A stretch of 64,000 nucleotides of DNA from Lentihominibacter butyricus. GTDB taxonomy: Bacteria; Bacillota; Clostridia; Peptostreptococcales; Anaerovoracaceae. Shown in pieces: positions 24,779 through 32,982 of this stretch. Positions within the stretch are counted from its first letter, which is position 1; every line of letters begins with the position of its first letter. Made by a program: the position numbers and the translations under genes. The notes under the pieces are model-generated. The model saw nothing but the letters and a program-made list of their open reading frames with translations, ran no database searches and was not told the DNA's origin. Location: positions 62,001 to 126,000 of the forward strand of contig NZ_JAOQJP010000008.1 in assembly GCF_025567305.1 (NCBI RefSeq). The letters run 5' to 3'.

Positions 24779-24807
24779 GGCACAGTGGATGATATTCTCC
24801 CTGTGCC
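24779..24807 (+). terminator. Hairpin between excisionase-like and integrase genes
   Basis: GGCACAG (24779-24785) pairs with CTGTGCC (24801-24807), followed by GTATTATTTT. A moderate terminator or attenuator ahead of the integrase. Confidence 0.6.
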
Positions 24808-24846
24808 GTATTATTTTAACAGCAGCTGCAGACGTTACAGATAAAT

Positions 24847-26031
24847 ATGAAGAGAAGATACAGGAGACGACAGCAGATGAAAAAACAGAAGAAAGAAAAT
24901 GGATCGGGTACATTCCGGATCGTGAATGGGAAATATAACTACCGCTTTTTCTATATCGATGAATTCGGTGAGAAAAAGAGAAAATCGTTTTCAGGTGTGA
25001 CGAAGGATGAATGTCTGCAGCGGGCAGAAGAATTTCTGGAAAAACAGGAGAAAAGAGCCGCTGCCGTTGATCCGGACATAACGATACCGGAACTTCTGAG
25101 AAGGAAATATGAAGAAGATTATGCGATGAATTTTGTGGGCGAGCAGGGTTATGCGAGAAATCTCGGAGGGATCGCATTGCTTGAGCGGTCCGGGTTCGGA
25201 AAAATGCCGATTGTGGACATCACGGAAATGCAGATCAAAGCATTCCTTCGCAGCATGACGAAGTATTCGGACAGTGTGATAAAGAAAACATATCAGCAGC
25301 TCACGGCAGCATTCAAAGTGGCTGTGGAAAAGGGTGTCGTTGAGAGAAATCCGATGGATGCAAGTGATATACGAAGGCCGAAGTCATCAAAAAAGCATAA
25401 GGATGTAAGAGGTCTTACACAGGAGGAACAGGCACGCTTTCTGGAAGCTCTGAGAGATTTCAAGGTCCCGCGAAACCGCAACGAGTACAAGCTGCAGCTT
25501 CTGATCGAGTTGTACAGCGGGATGAGAATGGGAGAAATCAATGCATTGAAACCGGAAAATATAGATTTTGAAAATGGACTGATACATGTACGATCCACGG
25601 TATCAAGGGGACTGGAGTACAGGGTGTTCATCAAGGAAGGTGCCAAAACGGATGCAGGGGTAAGAGATATTCCAATCAATAAAGCCCTGGAACCTGTTCT
25701 GCAGGAGGCTATGGAGAGAAAGCGGAGAAATCCGCTCGGACTGGTATTCTACGATCATCTGAAGAATGATCTGATCACAACGAGTCAGGTGAACTGTTTC
25801 TTTCACCGTATCTGTAAAAAAGCAGGGATCAGTGTCAGAGGACAGCATGCTCTGAGACATACGTTCGCAACAAGGTGCATAGAGGCGGATGTTCCGCCGG
25901 TGGTATTAAAAAAGTGGCTGGGACATAAAGACATACATATGACACTGGATATCTATGCCGATGTATTCGACAGTATGCATAACAGTGCAATGGAAAAATT
26001 TGAAGGACATGTGCTGGACATAGGGTGTTGA
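24847..26031 (+). CDS. int: Tyrosine recombinase / ICE integrase
   Basis: A 394-residue phage-type integrase. An N-terminal AP2-like arm-binding segment (GTFRIVNGKYNYRFFYID) is followed by a SAM-like core-binding domain (about 75-180) and the catalytic domain. Active residues are visible: Arg227 (GMRMGE), His334-x2-Arg337 (HALRH), His360 (LGHKD) and Tyr370 (LDIYADVF). It would integrate and excise the ICE. ATG 24847 lacks a good ribosome site; ATG 24877, 10 bp behind AGGAG, may be the true start. It reads toward the element's right end, which should lie shortly after 26031. Confidence 0.95.
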   Translation: MKRRYRRRQQMKKQKKENGSGTFRIVNGKYNYRFFYIDEFGEKKRKSFSGVTKDECLQRAEEFLEKQEKRAAAVDPDITIPELLRRKYEEDYAMNFVGEQGYARNLGGIALLERSGFGKMPIVDITEMQIKAFLRSMTKYSDSVIKKTYQQLTAAFKVAVEKGVVERNPMDASDIRRPKSSKKHKDVRGLTQEEQARFLEALRDFKVPRNRNEYKLQLLIELYSGMRMGEINALKPENIDFENGLIHVRSTVSRGLEYRVFIKEGAKTDAGVRDIPINKALEPVLQEAMERKRRNPLGLVFYDHLKNDLITTSQVNCFFHRICKKAGISVRGQHALRHTFATRCIEADVPPVVLKKWLGHKDIHMTLDIYADVFDSMHNSAMEKFEGHVLDIGC

Positions 26032-26535
26032 ATAAAAGCTGAGAATGCGTTGGTTTCAATGGATACAGCCTTTTGGTTCGCACGATCCCCGCAACCAAGA
26101 AATCACACCCGAGGCATTTTGCCTCGGGTCTTTTAATTTCAACGTATCCCAGCGATTGCAACGGTTTCGGCGATCTGCCACCGGTGCAGGTGAGTGCAGC
26201 CAGATGCACTCAGATAGCATTAAAACCGGTCTATGTCCAACTGCGGTTGGACATAAAAATAAAATCCATATAATATTGGTTCTATGGGAAGAGGTGGAAT
26301 TCTATAAACAGATCGCCGTTATTGGAGTAAAAACCCGACTGAAAAGATATCCTGCATTCAGAAAGTGTTTATGGGAGTTGGAATCGTGTGCCTCTGCCTT
26401 ACGGTAATTATGGTAGTGATCCTTTGTAGCTGTGCATAATGCAAGGAAAAGGTGTAAAATTCAGGTGGGATTGTTGAGGGGTCAGAGTTATTGGTTTTGT
26501 TCCCTTATTTCAGATACATGATTTAGGAGATGAAT
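26032..26535. other. ICE right-end junction region without supported genes
   Basis: No convincing gene. It contains the terminator at 26107-26134, a hairpin GAGTGCA/TGCACTC (26192-26211) and a perfect 8-bp-arm palindrome TGTCCAAC/GTTGGACA (26234-26253). The attachment site should be here, but the left end lies outside the window, so its repeat cannot be identified. A 120-codon open frame crosses these hairpins and is rejected. Confidence 0.5.
26107..26134 (+). terminator. Terminator behind the integrase
   Basis: ACCCGAGGCA (26107-26116) pairs with TGCCTCGGGT (26120-26129) around TTT, followed by CTTTT. The A-rich flank is weak, so action is mainly on the plus strand. Confidence 0.9.
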
Positions 26536-27096
26536 ATGGAGAATATATTTAAAGACATCATGGAAAGTGTATATGCAGAATTGAAGCCTTTGGGATATAA
26601 GAAAGATGGTCAGAATTTTAGACTTTTCCAGGAGGATGGATTGTGCAAGATCATAAATTTCCAGCGCGACAGATGGAATACGAAAGAGTCCATAGCTTTC
26701 ACGATGAATACAGGCATCTATTTTGAAAAAGACGTATCTATCCAAAATAAAAAATTTAAAGAATATGAATGTCTCATAAGAAACAGATTGCTTTCTGATA
26801 AATGGTGGCACATCGATGCAGATGCTGACTGCGATGCGGTAAAGGAGGATGTAGTCGGATCCCTGGATCTGGTGCAGGAATACTTTAATGAGTTTAAAAG
26901 CAGGGAAGAGACTATAAAAAGAATTTTAAATAATGAAGCGCAGCAGTATTCAGATACGATAGTCATGAAGTATGATACTGCAAAAATGTTAGCGGATATG
27001 GGGTATGAGCGAGAGGTATATGATCGGATAAAAGATACTGATCCGAAATATAAATTCCTGTTTGAACTGGCAGAAGAATTAAGATCGAGGGTGTGA
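26536..27096 (+). CDS. DUF4304-family protein
   Basis: A 186-residue soluble protein matching the DUF4304 pattern: an N-terminal amphipathic helix, LGYKKDGQNFRLF, then INFQRDRWN. The function of the family is unknown; members are often found among accessory genes. ATG 26536 is chosen because AGGAG (26525-26529) is 6 bp away; ATG 26530 touches it. It stands alone between the ICE end and a long AT-rich gap. Confidence 0.75.
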   Translation: MENIFKDIMESVYAELKPLGYKKDGQNFRLFQEDGLCKIINFQRDRWNTKESIAFTMNTGIYFEKDVSIQNKKFKEYECLIRNRLLSDKWWHIDADADCDAVKEDVVGSLDLVQEYFNEFKSREETIKRILNNEAQQYSDTIVMKYDTAKMLADMGYEREVYDRIKDTDPKYKFLFELAEELRSRV

Positions 27097-27525
27097 TCCC
27101 GGTGTGGATGCCTTATTATCATGTATATGAATATTTCCGGTTCCTCGTCATCATTTGTGTAGAAAAAGGCTTTCGCGGACGTGAATACACATCGGGGTGA
27201 TTTTTTGTGCAATTTAGAGTGAAGAGGCTTTTCATCTGCACAAGAATTTTGCTGTAAAAGTGAAAAATGGCGATTTGCAGGCGATTTTGCGGCAGAAATC
27301 ACAATATATGGAAAAAATATGTGTAATGTTTTTTTCAAGGGTGCTCATATTACACATTTGTAGCGCCGTTTGTGCAATATTTTTTGGATCGTTGCGATCA
27401 TACACAAAACCGGATACCATTTTATTGTCGAACAATTATTATCGAACAAATTATTATTGAACAAACAGTAAGCAGTATGTATTATTATAGATAAAGATTT
27501 AAATCGAGCGGTAAGTAGATGTCAC
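27097..27525. other. AT-rich intergenic region without supported genes
   Basis: About 430 bp with no credible gene. It holds several TGTGCAAT/TGTGTAAT-like words and the tandem repeat at 27422-27465. A promoter for the next gene should be here, but no clear -35/-10 pair stands out. Confidence 0.5.
27422..27465. repeat. Three tandem 14-15 bp repeats
   Basis: TTATTGTCGAACAA (27422-27435), TTATTATCGAACAAA (27436-27450) and TTATTATTGAACAAA (27451-27465). They lie 61 bp before the next start codon and could be an operator array or slippage product. Confidence 0.85.
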
Positions 27526-27846
27526 ATGAAAGTAGAACAGTTTGTAATGGCGTACGGAGTGGAACAGGACAGGATACGGGCAATGCTCCCGGATGGGTTT
27601 GTATCGCTTCGACCGGCTGAGACTATAAATGAGAAAAAGGAGTTCTGCGACTGCGAATTTGCATGGACTTTTTCTGAAAGGGATGCACATGGCGTAAGCA
27701 TCGGAAAGACGCTCCCTGCATTTGAAGAGGAACAGAAGACTCGTTATGAAAAGCAGGATTTTACACCTGAAAATGCTGCAGCGATACCATGCAGACAGGT
27801 GCTCGGATCATATATAGTCAAATTTGAAAGAACTGAAAAGAAATGA
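27526..27846 (+). CDS. Short conserved hypothetical protein, possibly internally deleted
   Basis: A 106-residue protein beginning MKVEQFVMAYGVEQDRIRAM and containing FCDCEFAWTF and PCRQVLGSYIVKFER. From memory, related proteins are longer and look like acetoacetate-decarboxylase-fold proteins, with a central part between the two LRP-like words that is absent here. If that is right, this is an in-frame deletion variant. No ribosome site is strong. It ends 12 bp before the flavodoxin-like gene, so they may be co-transcribed. Function unknown. Confidence 0.55.
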   Translation: MKVEQFVMAYGVEQDRIRAMLPDGFVSLRPAETINEKKEFCDCEFAWTFSERDAHGVSIGKTLPAFEEEQKTRYEKQDFTPENAAAIPCRQVLGSYIVKFERTEKK

Positions 27847-27858
27847 GGGGTGAAGTTA

Positions 27859-28479
27859 ATGAAGGTACTGATGCTGAACGGAAGTTCGAATAAAAAAGGA
27901 AACACGAATCTGGCTCTTGAGGAGATCGGAAAGCAACTCGAGAATGAAGGGCTGGAGTACGAGATATTCCAGATGGGCGGAAATCCCGTCAGGGACTGCA
28001 TAGGCTGCGGGATGTGTTCGGACAAAGGATGCACGTTCGATGATGACAAGGTCAATGAGTTCGTCGCAAAAGCGAAAGCAGCGGACGGCTTTATTTTCGG
28101 AACTCCGGTGTATTATGCACATCCCAGCGGCAGAGTGCTTTCGTTCCTCGACAGAGTATTCTTCAGCAGCGGCGCGAACTTTGCATTCAAACCGGGTGCG
28201 TCGATCGCGATCGCAAGAAGAGGAGGAACGACGGCATCGTTCGATGTGATGAATAAATATTTCGGGATATCTCAGATGCCTGTCGTAGGATCCACGTACT
28301 GGAACATAGCACACGGCTGTCTGCCGGGCGAAGCGGCTCAGGATGCTGAAGGCCTGCAGACGATGCGTAACCTTGCGAGAAATATGGCGTGGATGATAAA
28401 ATCCCTCAAAGCCGCCGAGGCAGCGGGCGTGCAGCTGCCTCAGACAGAGGACGGCAGTCGCACTAATTTCATAAGGTGA
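27859..28479 (+). CDS. Flavodoxin-fold NAD(P)H-dependent FMN oxidoreductase
   Basis: A 206-residue protein. The N-terminal LMLNGSSNKKGNTNLALEEI is the FMN phosphate-binding loop of the NADPH-dependent FMN reductase family. DCIGCGMCSDKGC (about 44-56) has four Cys, as in iron-sulfur flavoproteins. GTPVYYAHPSGRVLSFLDR is the second flavin loop. It likely transfers electrons to small molecules in the cytosol; the substrate is unknown. ATG 27859 is 8 bp behind GAGGGG. A terminator follows the stop. Confidence 0.85.
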   Translation: MKVLMLNGSSNKKGNTNLALEEIGKQLENEGLEYEIFQMGGNPVRDCIGCGMCSDKGCTFDDDKVNEFVAKAKAADGFIFGTPVYYAHPSGRVLSFLDRVFFSSGANFAFKPGASIAIARRGGTTASFDVMNKYFGISQMPVVGSTYWNIAHGCLPGEAAQDAEGLQTMRNLARNMAWMIKSLKAAEAAGVQLPQTEDGSRTNFIR

Positions 28480-28488
28480 CCGATTCAC

Positions 28489-28530
28489 AAAACCCTCACT
28501 GCAGCATATCTGTAATGCAGGAGGGTTTTT
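28489..28530 (+). terminator. Terminator after the flavodoxin-like gene
   Basis: AAAACCCTC pairs with GAGGGTTTTT, extended inside by CTGCA/TGCAG with one bulged base, followed by the T run. It ends just before the holin start codon. Confidence 0.85.
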
Positions 28531-28533
28531 ATT

Positions 28534-28824
28534 ATGGACAAAGAATTTTCTAAAGCAGTCATAAGGCTCGTGGTAACAGCCTTTTTACTGATAAATGCAT
28601 TACTGACGGCTAAAGGCGTCAATCCGATACCGCTGGATGAATCACAGGTGACCGATATAGCGTCCCAAGTGGCTGCGGTGGCCGCGTGCGTCTGGGTGTG
28701 GTGGAAAAACAATAACGTGACGAACTCGGCGAGGTATGCGCAGCAGTCTCTCAAGGTGCTGAAAGGCAGTCATATAGACGACGGAGAAGAGGAAAGTGAA
28801 GAGACCGAAGAGAGCGAGCTGTGA
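28534..28824 (+). CDS. SPP1-type phage holin
   Basis: A 96-residue protein with two hydrophobic helices (about 8-26 and 41-58) separated by a short turn and a highly acidic tail (GEEESEETEESEL). Length and pattern fit the phage holin family represented by SPP1. Holins form membrane lesions that let an endolysin reach the wall. The endolysin gene follows. There are no other phage genes nearby, so the pair is a relic or a domesticated lysis cassette. Confidence 0.85.
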   Translation: MDKEFSKAVIRLVVTAFLLINALLTAKGVNPIPLDESQVTDIASQVAAVAACVWVWWKNNNVTNSARYAQQSLKVLKGSHIDDGEEESEETEESEL

Positions 28825-28842
28825 GGAAACGGAGGGATGGAT

Positions 28843-29583
28843 ATGCTTACGGTGAGACAGTATCAGATGGATCTGAAGCACTACTACGGATATTATTCGG
28901 GAGCGGCAGACGGGATAAACGGAGCCGGGACGACGGCGGCCGTGAGAGCTTTCCAGCGCGGACACAGCATCTTTGCAGACGGGATATACGGGCCTAAGAC
29001 GGATGCCAGGCTGGTTTCGGCCGTGATGTCTCTGCAGAGCAAAGTCGGCGTGAAGCAGGACGGCGTGATCGGACCGAACACTGTAGCTGCGATAAAGAAG
29101 ATACAGCAGAAATACGGACTGACGGCAGACGGGATCGCGGGAACGAAGACGTTTGAAAAGCTGAACGCGGCATCTTCAGGAAGCTCGGGCGCTTCATCAG
29201 GCAGCGCATCTTCAGGGTCATGGAAAGGCTCCGCGCACTTTACGAAGCAGGAGTTCGTATGCAGATGCGGAGGCAAATACTGCAACGGCTATCCGGCTGA
29301 TGTCAGCGCGCGGCTCGTGAGCATCCTGGAAAGTCTGCGGTCGTATTACGGAAAGCCGATAACGATAACGTCGGGCCTCCGGTGCACGCGGCACAATGCA
29401 CTTGTAGGCGGTGTATCGAATTCTGCGCACAAATACGGAAAAGCTGCAGACATTTTTATTCCGGGCATATGCAGCACGGCTGAAGGCCGCAGGCAGGTCG
29501 TGGCGAAGGCGTATGCGCTCGGAGCGGCATATTCGTATGCAAACACAAAAGGCATGGGCAATGTGGTGCACATTAATGTGTAA
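28843..29583 (+). CDS. Endolysin: peptidoglycan-binding repeats plus M15 peptidase
   Basis: About 246 residues. Two PG_binding_1 repeats come first (about 1-105; YGYYSGAADGINGAGTTAAV and VKQDGVIGPNTVAAIKKIQQ), then a Ser/Gly/Ala linker, then an M15_3-type peptidase domain (HFTKQEFVCRCGGKYC, ITSGLRCTRHNALVGGV, HKYGKAADI) with the metal-binding His and Asp. It probably cuts peptide bonds in peptidoglycan. ATG 28843 sits 7 bp behind GGAGG; ATG 28837 is only 1 bp away. It lacks a signal peptide, so export depends on the holin. Confidence 0.88.
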   Translation: MLTVRQYQMDLKHYYGYYSGAADGINGAGTTAAVRAFQRGHSIFADGIYGPKTDARLVSAVMSLQSKVGVKQDGVIGPNTVAAIKKIQQKYGLTADGIAGTKTFEKLNAASSGSSGASSGSASSGSWKGSAHFTKQEFVCRCGGKYCNGYPADVSARLVSILESLRSYYGKPITITSGLRCTRHNALVGGVSNSAHKYGKAADIFIPGICSTAEGRRQVVAKAYALGAAYSYANTKGMGNVVHINV

Positions 29584-29598
29584 TGTGCATAAATTCCC

Positions 29599-29627
29599 TT
29601 GACTTTGCAGCACCTACACGATAAAAT
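29599..29627 (+). promoter_or_regulatory. Promoter of the ileS T-box leader
   Basis: TTGACT (29599-29604), a 17-bp spacer and TAAAAT (29622-29627), leading into the T-box RNA. Confidence 0.85.
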
Positions 29628-29633
29628 TACAGA

Positions 29634-29848
29634 AGTATAAAAATCAAAACTGAGGCTGTGATGAAGACAGTAACCCCGCATAATAACCTTACAGAGAGAT
29701 GCATTTTAGCTGAGAGTGCATCGGTGAAGCGGATCGTGAAAATCACTTCGGAGCCCGACACTTTAAGAGAGACGGGATGATGGTCCCGTAACTAGGGTGG
29801 TACCGCGGTTTATTATCGTCCCTAACATCAGCTGTTGGGGGCGTTTTA
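29634..29848 (+). promoter_or_regulatory. Isoleucine T-box riboswitch
   Basis: The T-box sequence AGGGTGGTACCGCGG is at 29794-29808. The Stem I specifier loop carries AUC (Ile) at 29742-29744, in GAAAATCACTTCGGAGC. Stem III is ACGGGA/TCCCGT (29772-29788). The terminator CGTCCCTAACA pairs with TGTTGGGGGCG (29817-29843) and is followed by T. Uncharged tRNA-Ile would stabilise the antiterminator and allow ileS transcription. Confidence 0.95.
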
Positions 29849-29868
29849 TTTTGAAAGGAATGCAAAAG

Positions 29869-32800
29869 ATGATCAAAAATTTATCTGAAAAACCTATCGC
29901 CGAGCTTCAGATGGAGCAGGCTGAAAACTGGGAAAAAGAAGATCTGTTAGGCAAATGTGTCAGCACGAGAGAAGGCAAGCCGTCGTTCATATTCTATGAG
30001 GGACCTCCTACTGCAAACGGCAGACCGGGAATACACCATGTCATAGCAAGAACGCTCAAGGACTCGGTGTGCAGATACAAGACCATGCAGGGTTTTGCAG
30101 TAAAGCGTAAGGCAGGATGGGATACTCACGGACTGCCTGTAGAGATAGAGGTCGAAAAACAGCTCAAGATGAGCGGTAAACAGGATATCGAGAAATACGG
30201 TATCAGGGAATTCAATGAAAAGTGCAAGGAATCGGTGTTCACATATGAAAGCATGTGGAGACAGATGACGAAGAGGATGGGATACCTGATCGATCTGGAT
30301 CACCCGTATATCACTCTCGACAACAACTACATCGAGACCGGCTGGTGGATAATCAAGGAATTCTTCAAGGCAGGACTCGTATACGAAGGTCACAAGATCC
30401 TTCCATATTGCCCTAGATGCGGAACAGGACTGGCTTCACACGAAGTTGCACAGGGATACAAGGAGATCAAGGTAAACACTATAACTGCAAAGTTCAAGAG
30501 AAAGGATGCAGACGAATACTTCCTCGCATGGACGACTACACCGTGGACGCTCGCTTCGAACGTTGCGCTGACAGTAGGTCCTGATGTTGACTACATCAAA
30601 GTAAAGATGACAGCAGGTGACGAAGAGGGCAATGTGTTCTATGTTGCAAAGGTCCTTGCGGACAAAGTCCTCGGAGAAGGCAATTATGAGATCCTTGAGG
30701 AAATGAAGGGCAAAGATCTCGAGTACGTGGAATATGAACAGCTCATGCCGTTCATCACTCCTGACAAGAAAGCATTCTTCGTTACATGCGCAGACTACGT
30801 AACTATCGAAGACGGTACAGGTATCGTACACACTGCACCTGCTTTCGGTGAAGATGACTACAACACAGGCAGGAGATATGATCTTCCTGTAGTGAATCCT
30901 GTAGATGAACAGGGCAAATACACAGATACTCCGTGGAAGGGCAGATTCGTAATGGAAGACGGCCTTGACATAGATATCATAAAGTGGCTCGCAGCAGAGA
31001 ACAAGATCTATGCGAAGGAAAAGATGGAGCACAACTATCCGCACTGCTGGAGATGCGGCACTCCGCTCCTTTACTATGCTAAGCCTAGCTGGTATATAGA
31101 AATGACAAAGCTCAAGGATCAGCTCGTTGCAAACAACAACACGGTCAACTGGTTCCCTGATTTCGTAGGAGAAAAGAGATTCGGAAACTGGCTCGAAAAC
31201 GTCAACGACTGGGCGATATCCAGAAACAGATACTGGGGAACACCGATCCCTATCTGGAGATGTGAATGCGGCCATCTGGAATGCATAGGCAGCAGAGCTG
31301 AACTTGTTGAAAAAGCTCAGGAAAACATCACTGAGGACATCGAACTGCACAGACCGTATGTTGACGACGTGCATCTTACATGCCCTCACTGCGGCAAGAC
31401 GATGACGAGAATACCGGAAGTAATGGACTGCTGGTTCGACAGCGGAGCAATGCCGTTCGCACAGCAGCACTATCCGTTTGAAAACAGCGAGAACTTCGAT
31501 GAAGAGCTGTTCCCGGCTGATTTCATATGCGAAGGTATAGACCAGACCAGAGGATGGTTCTACTCGCTGATGGCTATATCCACATTCATCAAGGGCAGAG
31601 CGCCATACAAGAATGTTCTCGTAAATGACCTGATCCTGGACAAGAACGGCAAGAAGATGAGCAAGTCCAAGGGCAACACGGTAGACCCGTTCGAACTGTT
31701 CGACAAGTACGGCGCAGATGCGACAAGATGGTACCTGCTCCACGTGTCACCGGCATGGTCACCGACGAAATTCGATGAAGACGGACTGATCGAAGTAGTC
31801 AGCAAGTTCTTCGGAACACTGAAGAACGTATACAACTTCTTCGCACTTTATTCGAACCAGGACGGAATAGATCCTGCTTCGATCGAGATCGCGTACGATC
31901 AGAGACCTGAGCTTGACAGATGGGTCATCTCGAAGTACAACAACCTGATCAAAGAAGTGACTGACGACATGGACAGATACGATCACATGAAATCGGTAAG
32001 AAAGATACAGGAATTCGTCAATGAGGATCTGTCGAACTGGTACATCAGAAGAGCAAGAAGAAGATTCTGGGGCGAAGAACTCAACGATGACAAGAAAGCG
32101 GTATATGCAACTACTTACGAAGTGCTCGTAGGTCTTGCCAAGATGATAGCTCCGTTCGCACCGTTCATTTCAGATGAGATCTATCAGAACCTGACAGGCG
32201 AGGAATCAGTTCATCTTGCATACTTCCCTGTGGCAGACGAGAGCCTCATCGATGAAAAGGTAGAGGAGAGGATGGACCTCGTAAGAACTCTTGTAGGACT
32301 CGGAAGAGGAACCAGAGAGAAAGAGAGGATCAAGGTAAGACAGCCGCTCGCAGAGATCCTCGTTGCAGGCAAATATCAGGCTGTGATAGACGATCTGGCT
32401 CCGCTGATCATGGAAGAGCTGAACGTGAAGAAAGTAGTGTTCGAGAGCAAGCTCGACGAATACATGAACTATGCGCTCAAGCCTAACTTCAAGGTCGCAG
32501 GCCCGATGCTCGGAAAGAACATCAAGGCATTCGGCGGTGCACTGGCAAAGGCTGATCCGGCAGAGACTGTTGCAAAGCTCGAGGCAGACGGAAAGATCAA
32601 CATGGAGATCGGCGGCGAGACGGTCGAGATCACAAAGGATATGGTCGATGTGAAGATATCCGCGAAGGACGGCTTTGCAGTAGCTATGGAAAACAACGTG
32701 TTCACTATTTTAGAGACGACTCTGACGCCTGCGCTCATCAGCGAGGGTCTCGCAAGAGAGATCGTTTCAAAGGTTCAGCAGCTCAGAAAGCAGAACGATT

Positions 32801-32982
32801 ACGAGATGATGGACAACATCAGGATCTTTGTCGATGCGGACGAGGACGTTGCTGCAGCTATCGATGCGTACAGAGATTATATAATGAAGGAAACTCTGGC
32901 TGTTGCAGTTGAAAGCAAGGCAGGTATCGACACATGCGACATCAACGGACACAAGACAGGACTTGATGTGGAGAGAGTTTAA
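29869..32982 (+). CDS. ileS: Isoleucyl-tRNA synthetase, type 2, with altered GIHH signature
   Basis: A 1037-residue class I synthetase that charges tRNA-Ile in the cytosol. KMSKS is at 596-600. The editing domain (TTTPWTLASNVALTVGPDVD) and PYCPRCGTGLASHEVAQGY place it with eukaryote-like type 2 enzymes; the C-terminal zinc finger of type 1 is absent. The HIGH motif reads Gly54-Ile-His-His57, with the first and third residues of HxGH exchanged. From memory, this GXHH form in IleRS2 goes with extreme mupirocin resistance. ATG 29869 is 9 bp behind AAAGGA; ATG 29860 touches it. It is under the Ile T-box and overlaps the rlmN-like gene by one base. Confidence 0.96.
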   Translation: MIKNLSEKPIAELQMEQAENWEKEDLLGKCVSTREGKPSFIFYEGPPTANGRPGIHHVIARTLKDSVCRYKTMQGFAVKRKAGWDTHGLPVEIEVEKQLKMSGKQDIEKYGIREFNEKCKESVFTYESMWRQMTKRMGYLIDLDHPYITLDNNYIETGWWIIKEFFKAGLVYEGHKILPYCPRCGTGLASHEVAQGYKEIKVNTITAKFKRKDADEYFLAWTTTPWTLASNVALTVGPDVDYIKVKMTAGDEEGNVFYVAKVLADKVLGEGNYEILEEMKGKDLEYVEYEQLMPFITPDKKAFFVTCADYVTIEDGTGIVHTAPAFGEDDYNTGRRYDLPVVNPVDEQGKYTDTPWKGRFVMEDGLDIDIIKWLAAENKIYAKEKMEHNYPHCWRCGTPLLYYAKPSWYIEMTKLKDQLVANNNTVNWFPDFVGEKRFGNWLENVNDWAISRNRYWGTPIPIWRCECGHLECIGSRAELVEKAQENITEDIELHRPYVDDVHLTCPHCGKTMTRIPEVMDCWFDSGAMPFAQQHYPFENSENFDEELFPADFICEGIDQTRGWFYSLMAISTFIKGRAPYKNVLVNDLILDKNGKKMSKSKGNTVDPFELFDKYGADATRWYLLHVSPAWSPTKFDEDGLIEVVSKFFGTLKNVYNFFALYSNQDGIDPASIEIAYDQRPELDRWVISKYNNLIKEVTDDMDRYDHMKSVRKIQEFVNEDLSNWYIRRARRRFWGEELNDDKKAVYATTYEVLVGLAKMIAPFAPFISDEIYQNLTGEESVHLAYFPVADESLIDEKVEERMDLVRTLVGLGRGTREKERIKVRQPLAEILVAGKYQAVIDDLAPLIMEELNVKKVVFESKLDEYMNYALKPNFKVAGPMLGKNIKAFGGALAKADPAETVAKLEADGKINMEIGGETVEITKDMVDVKISAKDGFAVAMENNVFTILETTLTPALISEGLAREIVSKVQQLRKQNDYEMMDNIRIFVDADEDVAAAIDAYRDYIMKETLAVAVESKAGIDTCDINGHKTGLDVERV

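Noticed and set aside
26060..26100. T-loop-like word GGTTCG near the ICE end, suggesting a tRNA attachment site
   Set aside because: The flanking bases do not form a T stem and no other tRNA arm can be drawn, so no tRNA is called.
26045..26407. 120-codon open frame after the integrase
   Set aside because: It crosses a strong terminator hairpin and two more palindromes, has no ribosome site and no recognisable protein pattern.
30436..31743. 435-codon open frame on the minus strand inside ileS
   Set aside because: It is antisense to a clear synthetase gene and its translation has no coherent domain; it results from codon bias of ileS.
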